NCBI RefSeq assembly: GCF_900104475.1
Contig: NZ_FNJR01000005.1
Location: forward strand, 62,001-126,000
Length of the DNA: 64,000 bases
Source: Actinopolyspora xinjiangensis
GTDB lineage: Bacteria; Actinomycetota; Actinomycetes; Mycobacteriales; Pseudonocardiaceae
Reading direction: 5' to 3'
The notes below the pieces were generated by a model. It ran no database searches. It was not told the origin of the DNA and saw only the letters and a list, made by a program, of their open reading frames with translations. This document shows positions 31,347-41,492 of the stretch, in pieces; position 1 is the stretch's first letter; each line of letters starts with the position of its first letter. Both the position numbers and the translations under genes were made by a program.

Positions 31347-31791
31347 GGACCGAGCCACCAACGGAGGTTGCGACTCGATTACGTTCCCCGTTTCCGGCGC
31401 GTCACGCGGAATGTCGAGCGCGGCGGCGGCCCGGTTGTTCACGCGGGGTGTTCCCCAGTCGCTCGCCCGGGGTGGCCGGCCGGTTACGGACGAGACCCGT
31501 GGCCGCGCTCGCCGGGCCCGACCGGGTTCCGAAGCGGAAGCGTCGTCGATCAGGCGTGTGGCGTGCCGACGCGGCACCGCCGTCCTCGTCACCGGCGTCG
31601 TTTCCGGCCTTCGAGTTCGTCCGCCTGCGGCCTCGACCACCGGGCGCCGCGTGTGCTCCACCGGGTTTCTCCCCAGCCCGGGTGCGTGGCCGCGAACATC
31701 CTCCGATCCGGTGACCTGGAGCTGTTCCCCACCCGGGGGCGGGTTGCCGGGGCGAGTTCCATACCACGGATGACTGCTTTCTACCAGGGGA

Positions 31792-31797
31792 TATGGT
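31792..31797 (+). promoter_or_regulatory. -10 hexamer of a predicted leaderless miaB transcript
   Basis: TATGGT ends 6 nt before the GTG at 31804. Confidence 0.5.
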
Positions 31798-31803
31798 GGG
31801 AAC

Positions 31804-33303
31804 GTGACGGACAAGCGGGTGCCTCAGTCATTCGAAGTGCGCACGTACGGCTGCCAGATGAACGTGCACGACTCCGAACGACTCTCCGGAGTGCTGGAAG
31901 AAGCCGGCTACGTGCGTGAGGAGGGTGAGAACACGGCCGACCTGGTGGTGTTCAACACCTGTGCGGTGCGGGAGAACGCCGACAACCGGCTCTACGGCAA
32001 TCTCGGACGGCTGCGGGCGGACAAGCAGCGCAACCCCGGTATGCAGATCGCCGTCGGAGGGTGCCTGGCACAGAAGGACCGCGGCGAGATAGTCCGGCGG
32101 GCCCCCTGGGTGGACGTCGTGTTCGGCACGCACAACCTGGGGTCGCTGCCGACGCTGCTCGAACGCGCCAGGCACAACCAGGAAGCCGAAGTCGAGATCC
32201 TGGAATCGCTGGACAAGTTCCCCTCCACCCTGCCCGCCCGCCGCGAGTCGGCCTACTCGGGTTGGGTCTCGGTCTCGGTGGGCTGCAACAACACCTGCAC
32301 TTTCTGCATCGTGCCCTCGCTGCGCGGCAAGGAGAAGGACCGTCGCCCCGGTGACGTGCTGGCCGAGGTGGGCGCGCTGGCCTCCGAGGGTGTTCTCGAG
32401 GTGACCCTGCTCGGGCAGAACGTCAACGCCTACGGGGTCGAGTTCGGCGATCGCTACGCCTTCGGCAAGCTGCTGCGTTCCTGCGGCGAGGTCGAGGGCC
32501 TGGAGCGGGTGCGCTTCACCTCGCCGCACCCCCGGGACTTCACCGACGACGTGATCGAGGCGATGGCCGAGACCCCCAACGTGTGTCCTCAGCTGCACAT
32601 GCCGCTGCAGTCGGGGTCCGATCGCGTGCTCAAGGCGATGCGGCGCTCCTACCGCGCAGAGCGCTTCCTCGACATCGTGCGCAAGGTGCGGGAGGCCATG
32701 CCGCACGCGGCGATCACCACCGACATCATCGTCGGTTTCCCGGGCGAGACCGAGGAGGACTTCGAGGCGACGCTCGACGTGGTGCGCAGGGCGCGGTTCG
32801 CCAGCGCCTTCACCTTCCAGTACTCCAAGCGGCAGGGCACCCCCGCCGCCGAGATGGAGGGACAGCTGCCCAAGGAGGTGGTGCAGCAGCGCTACGACCG
32901 CCTGATCCAGCTGCAGAACGAGATCTCGCTGGAGGCCAACCAGGAGTTGGTGGGAAGCGAGGTCGAACTACTGGTCGCCGAGGGCGAGGGTCGCAAGAAC
33001 GCGCACACCGAGCGCTGGTCCGGACGTGCCAGGGACGGCAGGCTGGTGCACTTCACCCCGACCGGGGAGCTCGACGGTGAACTCCGTCCGGGTGATCTCG
33101 TGCACACCACGATCAGCCGCGCCGCACCGCACCACCTGCTGGCGGACGAGGGGATTCACCGACACCGCCGCACCGTCGCCGGTGACCACTGGGAGAGCGG
33201 CCAGCGCCCCAAGACCTCGGGGGTCAGCCTCGGGCTGCCCTCCTTCGGTGCCCCGAACGCGGAGACCGCCGAGAGCACGGCCGGGCAGGGGTGCGGATGT
33301 TGA
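31804..33303 (+). CDS. miaB: tRNA-2-methylthio-N6-dimethylallyladenosine synthase
   Basis: A 499-aa radical SAM methylthiotransferase that adds a methylthio group to i6A37 of tRNAs reading UNN codons. The N-terminal MTTase domain has three Fe-S cysteines (YGCQMN, NTCAVRE, GGCLAQ). The radical SAM cluster is CNNTCTFC, near residues 161-168, and a C-terminal TRAM domain starts near residue 380. A 55-residue tail ends in CGC. It provides the step after MiaA, whose gene is 4 kb downstream. It overlaps the next gene by 7 nt, so the two are cotranscribed. Confidence 0.95.
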   Translation: MTDKRVPQSFEVRTYGCQMNVHDSERLSGVLEEAGYVREEGENTADLVVFNTCAVRENADNRLYGNLGRLRADKQRNPGMQIAVGGCLAQKDRGEIVRRAPWVDVVFGTHNLGSLPTLLERARHNQEAEVEILESLDKFPSTLPARRESAYSGWVSVSVGCNNTCTFCIVPSLRGKEKDRRPGDVLAEVGALASEGVLEVTLLGQNVNAYGVEFGDRYAFGKLLRSCGEVEGLERVRFTSPHPRDFTDDVIEAMAETPNVCPQLHMPLQSGSDRVLKAMRRSYRAERFLDIVRKVREAMPHAAITTDIIVGFPGETEEDFEATLDVVRRARFASAFTFQYSKRQGTPAAEMEGQLPKEVVQQRYDRLIQLQNEISLEANQELVGSEVELLVAEGEGRKNAHTERWSGRARDGRLVHFTPTGELDGELRPGDLVHTTISRAAPHHLLADEGIHRHRRTVAGDHWESGQRPKTSGVSLGLPSFGAPNAETAESTAGQGCGC

Positions 33304-33821
33304 GCGAGAATTCCGGTGGACAGCAACCGCGTCCGGACGGAGACGAGGAAGTGGACCAGGTCAGTCAGCAGCGGTTCCGTGCCGAGTTGTCCCGTGCCGA
33401 GCGGGATATCGCTCGCAGGATCGATCCCGGTGCTCGCGCGATGGTCATCACCGGCGTCATGTTGGTTCTGGTGCTGACCGCCGTGCTGCCGTGGGTCGGC
33501 GGTGCCCAGGGGTGGCAGATCGTGGCGGGCCAGGCGGACCCCGCGTTGGAGGTCGGGCTGCTGCCCCGGTTGTTCTCCGTCAACGCCACCGTGGCGGGAA
33601 TCCTGCTGGGGGCACTGGCGCTGGCCACCCGCCGCTGGTCGATCGCCTGGGTGGCGGCCATGTTCTGCGGAGTGGTCACGGTGGAAGGGGTCATCGCCAT
33701 CTGGTCCCGCCAGACCGTTCCGGCCGGACAGGAGGGGCCCTCGTTCGGGCTGGTGATCGCGGTGATCGCGATGGGTGTGCTGGCCACGCAGTGGCTGCGA
33801 ATCGTGTGGTCCCGTCCCTAG
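33297..33821 (+). CDS. Membrane protein, Rv2732c-like
   Basis: A 174-aa protein with four hydrophobic helices (about residues 50-70, 88-108, 115-135 and 150-168) after a polar N-terminal region of 45 residues. No catalytic motif is seen. It overlaps the end of miaB by 7 nt, and AGGGG lies 5 nt before the ATG. The same membrane protein follows miaB in mycobacteria (Rv2733c-Rv2732c), so the pairing is old, but its purpose is unknown. A GTG two codons earlier is possible. Confidence 0.8.
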   Translation: MLSENSGGQQPRPDGDEEVDQVSQQRFRAELSRAERDIARRIDPGARAMVITGVMLVLVLTAVLPWVGGAQGWQIVAGQADPALEVGLLPRLFSVNATVAGILLGALALATRRWSIAWVAAMFCGVVTVEGVIAIWSRQTVPAGQEGPSFGLVIAVIAMGVLATQWLRIVWSRP

Positions 33822-33985
33822 GGGCGTCGACCGTGTTTCTCCGGGACTCTCCTCGAAAACTTTCCGCCGACCCTTCAGGCGGGTTCCGGCGTCGAGCGGG
33901 TGAGTCGGCACGGAACCGGCGTCGTCGCCTCCCGTTCCGGTAAGCGCGACGCGCCGGTTCCTCCTGCCGAGCGTTCACCGGGCGC

Positions 33986-35308
33986 TCAGCGATCGGCGAG
34001 GGCGTTCTCCGCGGCGGTGAGCCACTCCTGCCACTGCTGGGCCTGCCGTTCGGCCTCCTTGGCACGCTTCTCGTTACCGGCCGAGCGTGCCTTGGCGGCC
34101 TGCTGCTCGTACTGCTCCACCCGTTCGCGGAACTGCTCGACCCGGGCCTGGGCCTCCGGGTCGGTGCGGCGCCACTCGGTCTGGGCGGCCGAGCGGACCC
34201 GGTCGTTGACCGCCCGCAGCCTGCCTTCGAGTTCGCGGATGCGTTCCCGCGGCACCTTGCCGATCTCGTCCCAGCGCTGTTGGATGCGCTGCAACTGCGC
34301 CTGGGCGGCGCCCAGGTCGGCGGACGGATCGATCCGCTCCGCCTCGGACAGCAGCTCCTCCTTGCGTTTGGCGTTCTCGGCGAACTCGGCGTCGCGCTCG
34401 GCGAACGCTTCGGAACGACGGGAGAAGAACCTGTCCTGCGCGGAACGGAAACGCTTCCAGAGCGCCTCGTCGCTGTCCTTGGGAGCGCGCCCGACCGACT
34501 TCCACTCGCTCATCAGCTGCTTGTAGCGGTCAGCCGTGGGGCCCCAGTCGGTTGACTCGGTCAGCGATTCGGCCTCGTCGACCAGTTCCTGCTTGCGTTC
34601 CTTGGCCGCGTTGCGCTGCCGGTCCAGCTCCGCGAAGTGCGACCCTCGACGCCGGTTGAAAGCGTCCCGGGCCTTGGTGAACCTCTTCCAGAGCTGTTCG
34701 TCGGTCTTGCGATCGACGCCCCGGACGCCCTTCCACTCCTCGAAGATGGCGCGCAGCCTGTCCCCGGCGGCCTTCCAGTTGGTGGCCTCGGCGCCGATCT
34801 GCTCGGCCTCCTCGACCAGCGCCTCCTTGCGGGCCACCGCCTCGGCACGCGCCTTCTCGCGCTCAGCCTTGGCGCGTTCGACGGCCTCCTCGGCACGCTG
34901 GACTATGTGTTCCAGCCGAGCCGCCAGCGAGTCGACGTCGCCGACCACGGAGGCCCCCGGGAGGCCGTCGCGCAGGTGCTTGGCGTTGGACAACGTCTGC
35001 TTGGGATCACCCGAGCCCGAGGAGAGCCGTGTCTCCAGCAGCTCGGCCTCGGTGCGGAGATCGTCGAACCTTCGTGCGAAATGGGCCAGCCCTTCGTCGG
35101 CGTCTCCCGCCTGCCACGATCCGACGAACCGTTCTCCCTCGGAGGTTCGTACGTAAACCTCACCCTCGGAGTCGACCCGGCCCCAGCGCGCCGGATCGCC
35201 GGAAGCGATCGGTACCGCGGGCGCGGCGCCACGTCCCGAACCACTCGTCGTCGAGTCCGCGGCCGCCGACGCGTCGGCGGTGTTCGGCGTCGTGTCCTGG
35301 TCTGTCAT
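33986..35308 (-). CDS. DUF349 domain-containing protein (Rv2731-like)
   Basis: A 440-aa protein built from about four DUF349 repeats, each a charged helical unit of about 75 residues. Recurrent blocks are WKAAGDRLRAIFEEWK, WGPTADRYKQLMSEWKSVGR and LWKRFRSAQDRFFSRR. The central part is almost continuous coiled coil. The N-terminus is Ala/Thr-rich and disordered, followed by a small folded part (WGRVDSEGEVYVRT). Function is unknown, and the repeats suggest a scaffold. The ATG has AAGGAGG upstream, and a 19-bp inverted repeat lies 31 nt before the start. Confidence 0.85.
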   Translation of the reverse strand: MTDQDTTPNTADASAAADSTTSGSGRGAAPAVPIASGDPARWGRVDSEGEVYVRTSEGERFVGSWQAGDADEGLAHFARRFDDLRTEAELLETRLSSGSGDPKQTLSNAKHLRDGLPGASVVGDVDSLAARLEHIVQRAEEAVERAKAEREKARAEAVARKEALVEEAEQIGAEATNWKAAGDRLRAIFEEWKGVRGVDRKTDEQLWKRFTKARDAFNRRRGSHFAELDRQRNAAKERKQELVDEAESLTESTDWGPTADRYKQLMSEWKSVGRAPKDSDEALWKRFRSAQDRFFSRRSEAFAERDAEFAENAKRKEELLSEAERIDPSADLGAAQAQLQRIQQRWDEIGKVPRERIRELEGRLRAVNDRVRSAAQTEWRRTDPEAQARVEQFRERVEQYEQQAAKARSAGNEKRAKEAERQAQQWQEWLTAAENALADR

Positions 35309-35338
35309 GGCCGGCTTCCTCCTTCTGCCCGCTCAGGT

Positions 35339-35357
35339 GCTCGTGTCGAACACGAGC
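35339..35357. repeat. Perfect 8-bp inverted repeat upstream of the DUF349 gene
   Basis: GCTCGTGT (35339-35346) and ACACGAGC (35350-35357) flank CGA. It sits where a promoter or 5' leader of the DUF349 gene must be, so an operator or leader hairpin is possible. Confidence 0.55.
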
Positions 35358-35819
35358 GCCCCGCCGTAGGACGGGGCCCGGCACCCCGGCGGCACGTTGT
35401 CGGGTGTGCCGCCGTCGGCGCATTCAAACAGCTCGGGCGCGTGTCGACCAGTCCGAGGCAGCCGACGCCGTCAATCAGCGAAGCCGGTACGACCGGTGGG
35501 TCCGATCGAGGACCGGCTCCGGGGACGGCGGAGCCGGCTCTGGTCCGAACGAGTGGCCGAAGCGCCCGGTGACAACTTTCGTTGTGAGTGTGTCCCCACC
35601 ACGATATTGGACGACACCACCCCGTTGGCGGTAGGAAGGCTTTTTCGTGACTACCGCGTGTCGGCGCGTGGACGGCGGGGCGGCTCGCGGGAGTTCATTC
35701 GGTCGGGTCGAGCGAACCGGTGGGCCCGTGTCCCCCGGTGGGGCTCGTGAAGTCCCCGGCCCGCGGTGGCCGTACCGGCCCGGGGCGACCACCCGCCGGA
35801 CCGTGCCGCGCGGAGTGCC

Positions 35820-35825
35820 TAAGCT
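35820..35825 (+). promoter_or_regulatory. -10 hexamer of a predicted leaderless miaA transcript
   Basis: TAAGCT ends 6 nt before the ATG at 35832. The GGAGGA in the gap touches the start codon and is too close to serve as a ribosome binding site. Confidence 0.55.
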
Positions 35826-35831
35826 GGAGGA

Positions 35832-36758
35832 ATGCCCGCCACGACGCCACGCCCGGTGGCCGTTCTCGGTCCCACCGCCACGGGCAAGTCCGAACTGGCG
35901 CTGCGACTGGCCGAACTCCTGGACGGCGAGGTGGTCAACGCCGACGCCATGCAGCTCTACCGGGGTATGGACATCGGCACCGCCAAGCTCCCACCGCAGG
36001 CCCGGCACGGCGTTCCGCACCACCAGCTGGATGTTCTCGACGTCACCGAAACGGCCTCGGTGGCCGCCTACCAGCGGCACGCCAGGGCCGACGTCGAACG
36101 GCTGCTGGAATCCGGAACCACACCGATCCTGGTAGGGGGCTCCGGACTGTACGTGCAGGCAGTGCTGGACGAGCTGAACTTCCCGGGTACGGACCCCTCG
36201 GTGCGGCAGCGCTGGCAGCGGCGGCTGGACCGGATCGGCACCGAGGCGCTGCACCGCGAGCTCGCCGAGCTCGACCCGCCCGCGGCGGAGTCCATCCCAC
36301 CCTCGAACGGCAGGAGGGTGGTCCGGGCCATGGAGGTGATCGAGCTCACCGGCCGCCGCTTCTCGGCCAACCTGCCCGCGCCCGGGCCGCCCCGCTACGA
36401 CACCCTGCTGGTGGGGTTGGACCGCCCCGTCGGCGAACTCGACGCCAGGGTCAACACGCGAGCCGCCGAGATGTTCGACGAGGGGCTGGTGGACGAGGTC
36501 CGTGGGCTGGAACGTCTCGGGCTGCGTCGTGGGCGTACCGCGTCCAGGGCGCTCGGCTACCAGCAGGTGCTGGCCGAGCTCGACGAGGCCGGGGACATGA
36601 CCGCGGCGGCGGCCGAGACCGCGCGGGCCACGCGGCGTTTCGTGCGCAGGCAGCGCTCCTGGTTCCGCAGGGACGGGCGTATTCACTGGTTCGACGCGAA
36701 TCGGGCCGATCTCGTGGCCGAGATCTCCCGGCTGCGGCGTCACGTCGATCCGTGGTGA
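35832..36758 (+). CDS. miaA: tRNA dimethylallyltransferase
   Basis: A 308-aa MiaA, which transfers the dimethylallyl group to A37 of tRNAs and makes the substrate of MiaB. The P-loop is [11 protein letters not shown] at about 11-21. The catalytic Asp is in [16 protein letters not shown], the DMAPP/tRNA region includes [13 protein letters not shown], and the C-terminal ALGYQQ and [10 protein letters not shown] blocks bind tRNA. Length is normal. It begins a short run miaA-dapF-hflX in the same direction. Start fixed by the -10 hexamer 6 nt upstream. Confidence 0.95.
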   Translation: MPATTPRPVAVLGPTATGKSELALRLAELLDGEVVNADAMQLYRGMDIGTAKLPPQARHGVPHHQLDVLDVTETASVAAYQRHARADVERLLESGTTPILVGGSGLYVQAVLDELNFPGTDPSVRQRWQRRLDRIGTEALHRELAELDPPAAESIPPSNGRRVVRAMEVIELTGRRFSANLPAPGPPRYDTLLVGLDRPVGELDARVNTRAAEMFDEGLVDEVRGLERLGLRRGRTASRALGYQQVLAELDEAGDMTAAAAETARATRRFVRRQRSWFRRDGRIHWFDANRADLVAEISRLRRHVDPW

Positions 36759-36837
36759 GCGGGTCGTGCGGGGCCGTCCCCTCCGCCCGGGTGTCCGGAA
36801 CACCCGGTGTGAACCGGATCGGGAGGTTCGGGGCGGA

Positions 36838-36843
36838 TAGACT
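36838..36843 (+). promoter_or_regulatory. -10 hexamer of a predicted leaderless dapF transcript
   Basis: TAGACT ends 6 nt before the GTG at 36850. Confidence 0.5.
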
Positions 36844-36849
36844 GGAGCG

Positions 36850-37728
36850 GTGCAGTCTTACGCGGGACCGGAATTTCTCAAGGGGCACGGCACCGAGAAC
36901 GACTTCGTGGTGCTGCCAGACCCCCGGGGTGAACTCGAGCTGACGACGGCACGGGTGCGCGCGCTGTGCGACCGGCGGAGCGGGCTGGGCGCCGACGGTG
37001 TGCTGCGCGTCGTACCGGGTGGTCTGCTCGGCGAGGAACTGCCCGCCGACGTCCCCGCCGACGCCTGGTTCATGGACTACCGCAACGCCGACGGTTCCGT
37101 GGCCGAGATGTGCGGTAACGGGGTGCGTGTCTTCGCCCGCTACCTGCTTCAGTCGGGGTTGGTGTCGACCGGAACCGTTCCGGTGGGCACGCGTGCCGGG
37201 CTGCGCAGCGTCGTCGCCGGGGAGGACGGCCGCGTGACCGTGGACATGGGGGCGGCTACCGTGCTCGGGCACTCCAGCCTCGGCATCGCCGGTTACGCCA
37301 TGTCAGCGCTGGCCGTGGACCTCGGCAATCCCCACCTGGTCTGCGTCACCACCGGAGTCGCCGAACTCGACCTGTCCGTACGGCCCGGCTACGACCCCGA
37401 GCTGTTCCCGGCGGGCGTGAACATCGAACTCGTGGAACCGCTCGACGAGCGGCAGGTGCGGATGCGGGTTTACGAGCGCGGTATCGGTGAGACGCGTTCG
37501 TGCGGGACCGGCACCGTCGCCGCCACCGTGGCAGCGCTGCGCGCGGCCGGAGCGGAGAACGGGGTCCGGCTGGTGCACGTGCCGGGTGGAACGGTGGAAG
37601 TCGAAGTCACGCCCGAGACCACCACGCTGACCGGGCCCGCCGAGCTCGTCGCCCGCGGCCGGCTCGACGCCGGGTGGTGGGGGAATGTCGAAGAGCCCGC
37701 GTTGGTTACTTCGGGTGCGATCCAGTGA
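36850..37728 (+). CDS. dapF: Diaminopimelate epimerase
   Basis: A 292-aa DapF, which interconverts LL- and meso-diaminopimelate for lysine and peptidoglycan synthesis. The two catalytic cysteines are in EMCGNGVRVFARYL and TRSCGTGTVAATVA. The N-terminal FLKGHGTENDFVVL and the RSGLGADGVL motif are typical of actinobacterial enzymes. Start GTG is supported by the -10 hexamer. Its position between miaA and hflX is conserved in actinobacteria. Confidence 0.95.
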   Translation: MQSYAGPEFLKGHGTENDFVVLPDPRGELELTTARVRALCDRRSGLGADGVLRVVPGGLLGEELPADVPADAWFMDYRNADGSVAEMCGNGVRVFARYLLQSGLVSTGTVPVGTRAGLRSVVAGEDGRVTVDMGAATVLGHSSLGIAGYAMSALAVDLGNPHLVCVTTGVAELDLSVRPGYDPELFPAGVNIELVEPLDERQVRMRVYERGIGETRSCGTGTVAATVAALRAAGAENGVRLVHVPGGTVEVEVTPETTTLTGPAELVARGRLDAGWWGNVEEPALVTSGAIQ

Positions 37729-37923
37729 AAAGCACTGGGCGCTCGTGTAACAATACATGGTGGCAAGGCCGAGCCGGCATCCCGGGGCGGTGGTGGCCAC
37801 GGCGTGGCCGGGCCCACTCGTACGGGTATTACTTCCGGATCGGCCGGGCCGTAGCCGGATACCCACGAGTGACTGAGTCAGGATTACTTGAGAAGCCTAT
37901 ACAACACCGAGGAGAGCCCCGCC

Positions 37924-39387
37924 GTGACCGAGTGGAACACCGGCACGGACGGCGCTGACGTACGGACGACGGGCGAAGACCTGAGCTTCGACTCCCGGGA
38001 ACCCTCCGTCGGGGAGATGGAGCGGGCCGAACGCGCTTCGCTGCGTCGTGTCTCCGGTCTTTCCACCGAACTGTCCGACATCACCGAGGTCGAGTACCGA
38101 CGGCTGCGACTCGAACGGGTCGTGCTGGTCGGAGTCTGGACCGAGGGCACCTCCGCCCAGGCCGAGGCATCCCTGGCCGAGCTCGGCAGGCTGGCCGAGA
38201 CCGCGGGGTCGGAGGTGTTGGACGGGGTCGTCCAGCGTAGGGATCGCCCCGACCCCGCGACCTACGTGGGCTCGGGCAAGGTACGCGAACTGCGCGACAT
38301 CGCGCTCGCGGCCGGGGCCGACACCGTCATCTGCGACGGTGAGCTCGCACCGGGTCAGCTCAGGCAGCTGGAGGAGAAACTCAAGATCAAGGTTGTGGAC
38401 CGCACGGCTCTGATCCTGGACATCTTCGCCCAGCACGCCAGTTCCAAGGAGGGCAAGGCCCAGGTGGAGCTGGCCCAGCTGCAGTACTACCTGCCGCGGC
38501 TGCGCGGTTGGGGTGACAAGATGTCCCGGCAGGCCGGTGGTCGCGCCGGTGGCGGTAACGGTGGTGTGGGTACCCGCGGTCCGGGTGAGACCAAGATGGA
38601 GACGGACCGTCGTCGTATCCACAAGCGCATCAGCAAGCTCCGTAAGGAGCTCGCCTCGATGAGCACGATCCGGGAGACCAAGCGCTCGCGCCGTGTGGCC
38701 AACGCGGTGCCGGGCGTGACCATCGCCGGTTACACCAACGCGGGCAAGTCCAGCCTGCTCAACGCCCTCACGGGCAACGGGCTGCTGGTGGAGGACTCGC
38801 TGTTCGCGACTCTGGACCCGGCCACCCGCAGCGCCCGCACCCCGGACGGCAGGCCCTACACCCTCAGCGACACGGTCGGTTTCGTGCGGCACCTGCCGCA
38901 CCAGCTGGTCGAGGCCTTCCGCTCCACGTTGGAGGAGGTGACCAGGGCGGATCTGCTGCTGCACGTGGTGGACGGCACGGACCCCGCCCCACAGGAACAG
39001 GTGAGCGCGGTACGTGAGGTCGTTTCCGAGATCAGTGCCGAGCAGGGAGGTTCGGTCCCGCCGGAGCTGGTCGTGGTGAACAAGGCCGACGCCCTGGACA
39101 ACACCAAGCTGGTGGAGCTGCGCAGGCTCCTGCCGGAGGCGATCTTCGTCTCGGCGCGTTCCGGAGAGGGGATCGAGGAGCTCAAGAGGGCCCTCGCCGA
39201 CTGGTTGCCCAAGCCGGACGTCTACGTGGACGCGTTGGTGCCCTACACCAGGGGAGAGCTCGTCTCCCGGGTTCACACCGAGGGAGAACTCGTGGAGCGG
39301 GAGCACACCGCGGAGGGGACGAGGCTGCGCGCCAAGGTTCGGACGGATCTGGCGAACGCGCTCGAACCGTTCGTGACCACGGGGTGA
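37924..39387 (+). CDS. hflX: GTPase HflX
   Basis: A 487-aa ribosome-associated GTPase that can split or rescue stalled 70S/50S particles under stress. The HflX domain includes DPATYVGSGKV, the Gly-rich RAGGGNGGVGTRGPGE linker and a coiled coil. The G domain has G1 GYTNAGKSS, G3 DTVGF and G4 NKAD. A 45-residue acidic N-terminal extension precedes it. The start is GTG at 37924 with GAGGAGAG upstream; a TTG at 37888 in the same frame lacks support. The stop overlaps the start of the next gene (GTGA). Confidence 0.93.
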   Translation: MTEWNTGTDGADVRTTGEDLSFDSREPSVGEMERAERASLRRVSGLSTELSDITEVEYRRLRLERVVLVGVWTEGTSAQAEASLAELGRLAETAGSEVLDGVVQRRDRPDPATYVGSGKVRELRDIALAAGADTVICDGELAPGQLRQLEEKLKIKVVDRTALILDIFAQHASSKEGKAQVELAQLQYYLPRLRGWGDKMSRQAGGRAGGGNGGVGTRGPGETKMETDRRRIHKRISKLRKELASMSTIRETKRSRRVANAVPGVTIAGYTNAGKSSLLNALTGNGLLVEDSLFATLDPATRSARTPDGRPYTLSDTVGFVRHLPHQLVEAFRSTLEEVTRADLLLHVVDGTDPAPQEQVSAVREVVSEISAEQGGSVPPELVVVNKADALDNTKLVELRRLLPEAIFVSARSGEGIEELKRALADWLPKPDVYVDALVPYTRGELVSRVHTEGELVEREHTAEGTRLRAKVRTDLANALEPFVTTG

Positions 39388-40433
39388 GCGGTTCCCGGTT
39401 CCGACGCGTCACCGTGGTGCTGTTGCTGGCCGCCTGCCCAGCCCTGAGCGGTTGGCAAGCCGTCGGGCAGGCGGGAACCGCCGAACCTCGGGTCCGGTGC
39501 ACGCCCCGGGACGAACGGCTCGCCGAGCTGTCGGGGCTGGCGGCGGGCCCGCGGCACTGGTTCGCGGTCGGGGACGGCGGCAGCGCGGTGCGTGTCTACG
39601 AGCTCGATCCGGGGGACTGCTCGGTCGTCGGCGTGCGCTCCGCCGATGTCGATCCCTACGACGTCGAGGACCTCGCACGGCGGGCGGACGGCACGCTCTG
39701 GCTCGCGGACACCGGTGACAACAGCTCCCGCAGGGACACCGTGGCGGTGCACGTGCTGGAGCCCTCCGGGGCGGTCGAACTCCACCGGTTGAAGTACCCC
39801 GACGGTCCTCGGGACGCCGAGGCCCTGTTGTTGGGGCGGGACGGTGTGCCTCACATCGTGACCAAGCACCCGTGGGGTGAGGCGGGAATATACCGACCGG
39901 TGGCCGCGCTGGACGGCCGGGGACCGGTCGAGCTCGAACGGGTGGGCACGCTGTCGCTGGAGCCCACCGACACGCCGGGCGGGCCGTTGCCTGCCTCGTT
40001 CGGCTCGGTGGTGGTCACGGGTGGTGCCGTGTCGTCCCGCCACGACGTGGTGGCGGTACGTACCTATACCGACGCATACCTGTACCCGGCCCCGGACGGT
40101 GACGTGGTGGAGGCATTGCGCCGTGATCCGGTGCGTGTCCCGCTGCCGAACGAGCCGCAAGGGGAGGCCATCGCGTTCGAACCGGACGGTGACATGTTGA
40201 CCGCGAGCGAGAAGCTGGCGCCGGTGCGAGCCGTCGAGAACGCGGTGAGCTCAGTGGCGGCCAGAGCGGAGGACACCGTCATCACCACGAGTTCAGCGGA
40301 CCGGCCGGTCTCGTCATCCGAGCGGTGGTTCCCGCCCACCCGGCGTGTGCTGCTGGGGCTCGGTGGGGTGGCCGTGGTGACGTCGCTTCTCCTGCTCGGG
40401 GGAGTACGCCGTCGCGCCCGCAGGCGGCGATGA
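39384..40433 (+). CDS. Secreted, C-terminally anchored protein of unknown function
   Basis: A 349-aa protein with a signal peptide (VTVVLLLAACPALSG), an extracellular domain of about 270 residues and a C-terminal membrane helix (VLLGLGGVAVVTSLLLLGG) followed by seven basic residues, a sortase-less stop-transfer end. The body is beta-rich with blocks such as FAVGDGGSAVRVYELD, LWLADTGDN, DAEALLLGRDG and EGEAIAFEPDGDM-like QGEAIAFEPDGDM, which recall a beta-propeller. The start GTG overlaps the hflX stop by four bases, so it is translationally coupled to a cytoplasmic GTPase gene. No function recognised. Confidence 0.75.
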   Translation: MSGSRFRRVTVVLLLAACPALSGWQAVGQAGTAEPRVRCTPRDERLAELSGLAAGPRHWFAVGDGGSAVRVYELDPGDCSVVGVRSADVDPYDVEDLARRADGTLWLADTGDNSSRRDTVAVHVLEPSGAVELHRLKYPDGPRDAEALLLGRDGVPHIVTKHPWGEAGIYRPVAALDGRGPVELERVGTLSLEPTDTPGGPLPASFGSVVVTGGAVSSRHDVVAVRTYTDAYLYPAPDGDVVEALRRDPVRVPLPNEPQGEAIAFEPDGDMLTASEKLAPVRAVENAVSSVAARAEDTVITTSSADRPVSSSERWFPPTRRVLLGLGGVAVVTSLLLLGGVRRRARRRR

Positions 40434-40692
40434 GCCTCGCGTGATCCCGCCGTTGGCGAGCGTCTGAAACTGATCATTCCAGTGCTGGAGTGCCCGCTGT
40501 CGTGACGGCGTACTGCTCAGGTGTGCCCCGTTCGTTTCCGTGGGGGCCAGTGGCATGATCGGTTTTGACGGCCCGGTCGTCGCGGCACAACACCGACATC
40601 CGATGCGCACATGTCGGCCGGGAGGTCTCGTTTCGAGAGCGGAATGACTTGTGCCCGAAAACCGGGCTGACTCCTTCGATCCGGGTGTGCGG

Positions 40693-41418
40693 TCACATCT
40701 TGCGCAGCACGGCCACCACTTTGCCGAGCACGGTGGCCTCATCGGCGAGGATCGGGTCGTAGTCGTCGTTGTGCGGCAGCAGCCACAGGTGCTCCGCCGT
40801 GCGTTTGAAGGTCTTGACGGTGGCTTCACCGTCGAGCATCGCGGCTACGACGTCCCCGTTCTCCGCGTCGGGCTGTTGCCGGACCACCACCCAGTCGCCG
40901 TCCGTGATGGCCAGGTCCACCATGGAATCGCCCACCACGCTCAGCAGGAAGAGTGAGCCTTCTCCCACCACCTCTCGGGGGAGCGGGAACACTTCGTCCA
41001 CGGACTGCTCGGCGAGGATGGGCTCGCCCGCCGCGATACGTCCCACCACCGGAACGTAGGCGGGATTCGAGCTCTCCGGTAGTTCGGGGGAACCCGGTTC
41101 GTCGTTGGTCACGACCCCGACCGTGCGCGGACGGTGCGGGTCACGGCGCAGGTAGCCGCGTCCTTCGAGTACACGCAACTGGTAAGCGACCGAGGACGTC
41201 GAGGTCAGCCCCACGGTGTCGCCGATCTCGCGCACGCTGGGCGGGTAGCCGTAGTCGCGCATCCACTGTCGGATCGTGTCCAGCACGCTGCGCTGGCGGG
41301 AGGTGAGATCGTCCGCCGGTTCCGGAGGGGAGGCGTCACCGCCACTGTTCTCCGTGGCCGTCGTCTCGGTTTCCCCGGACATTCCGTCGTCGAGCCGGTC
41401 GGACGTGTAGCCGGTCAC
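40693..41418 (-). CDS. lexA: SOS repressor LexA
   Basis: A 241-aa LexA. The N-terminal winged helix ([36 protein letters not shown]) reads SOS boxes. The self-cleavage site is Ala-Gly in RIAAGEPIL, and the catalytic pair is Ser in VVGDSMVD and Lys in ATVKTFK. I chose GTG 41418, with AGGAG 6 nt upstream. An ATG at 41382 would shorten the low-complexity N-terminal extension by 12 residues. A LexA box overlaps its own -35, giving autoregulation. Its targets recA and the divergent gene are in this window. Confidence 0.96.
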   Translation of the reverse strand: MTGYTSDRLDDGMSGETETTATENSGGDASPPEPADDLTSRQRSVLDTIRQWMRDYGYPPSVREIGDTVGLTSTSSVAYQLRVLEGRGYLRRDPHRPRTVGVVTNDEPGSPELPESSNPAYVPVVGRIAAGEPILAEQSVDEVFPLPREVVGEGSLFLLSVVGDSMVDLAITDGDWVVVRQQPDAENGDVVAAMLDGEATVKTFKRTAEHLWLLPHNDDYDPILADEATVLGKVVAVLRKM

Positions 41419-41463
41419 CACGTACTCCTGTCCATCGCCGCTCGCGCGTGCACGCACCTTTTC

Positions 41464-41492
41464 AGGATAAACGGCGTTCGAGGCGGGATCAA
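41464..41492 (-). promoter_or_regulatory. lexA promoter
   Basis: On the minus strand TTGATC (41492-41487) and TATCCT (41469-41464) are spaced by exactly 17 bp. The leader to the GTG would be about 40 nt. The -35 overlaps the SOS box. Confidence 0.7.

Larger units (their letters stand above)
31276..31803. other. Divergent intergenic region between gluA and miaB
   Basis: These 528 bases hold the gluA promoter at the left end and the miaB -10 at the right end. The middle contains several antisense-like open frames rich in Arg, Pro and Gly with no ribosome binding site, and I see no gene or RNA in it. Confidence 0.55.
35309..35831. other. Divergent intergenic region between DUF349 gene and miaA
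   Basis: In mycobacteria three genes (Rv2730-Rv2728c) lie at this place; here 523 bases hold none that I can support. Apart from the inverted repeat at 35339-35357 and the miaA -10 at the right end I see nothing definite. Confidence 0.5.
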
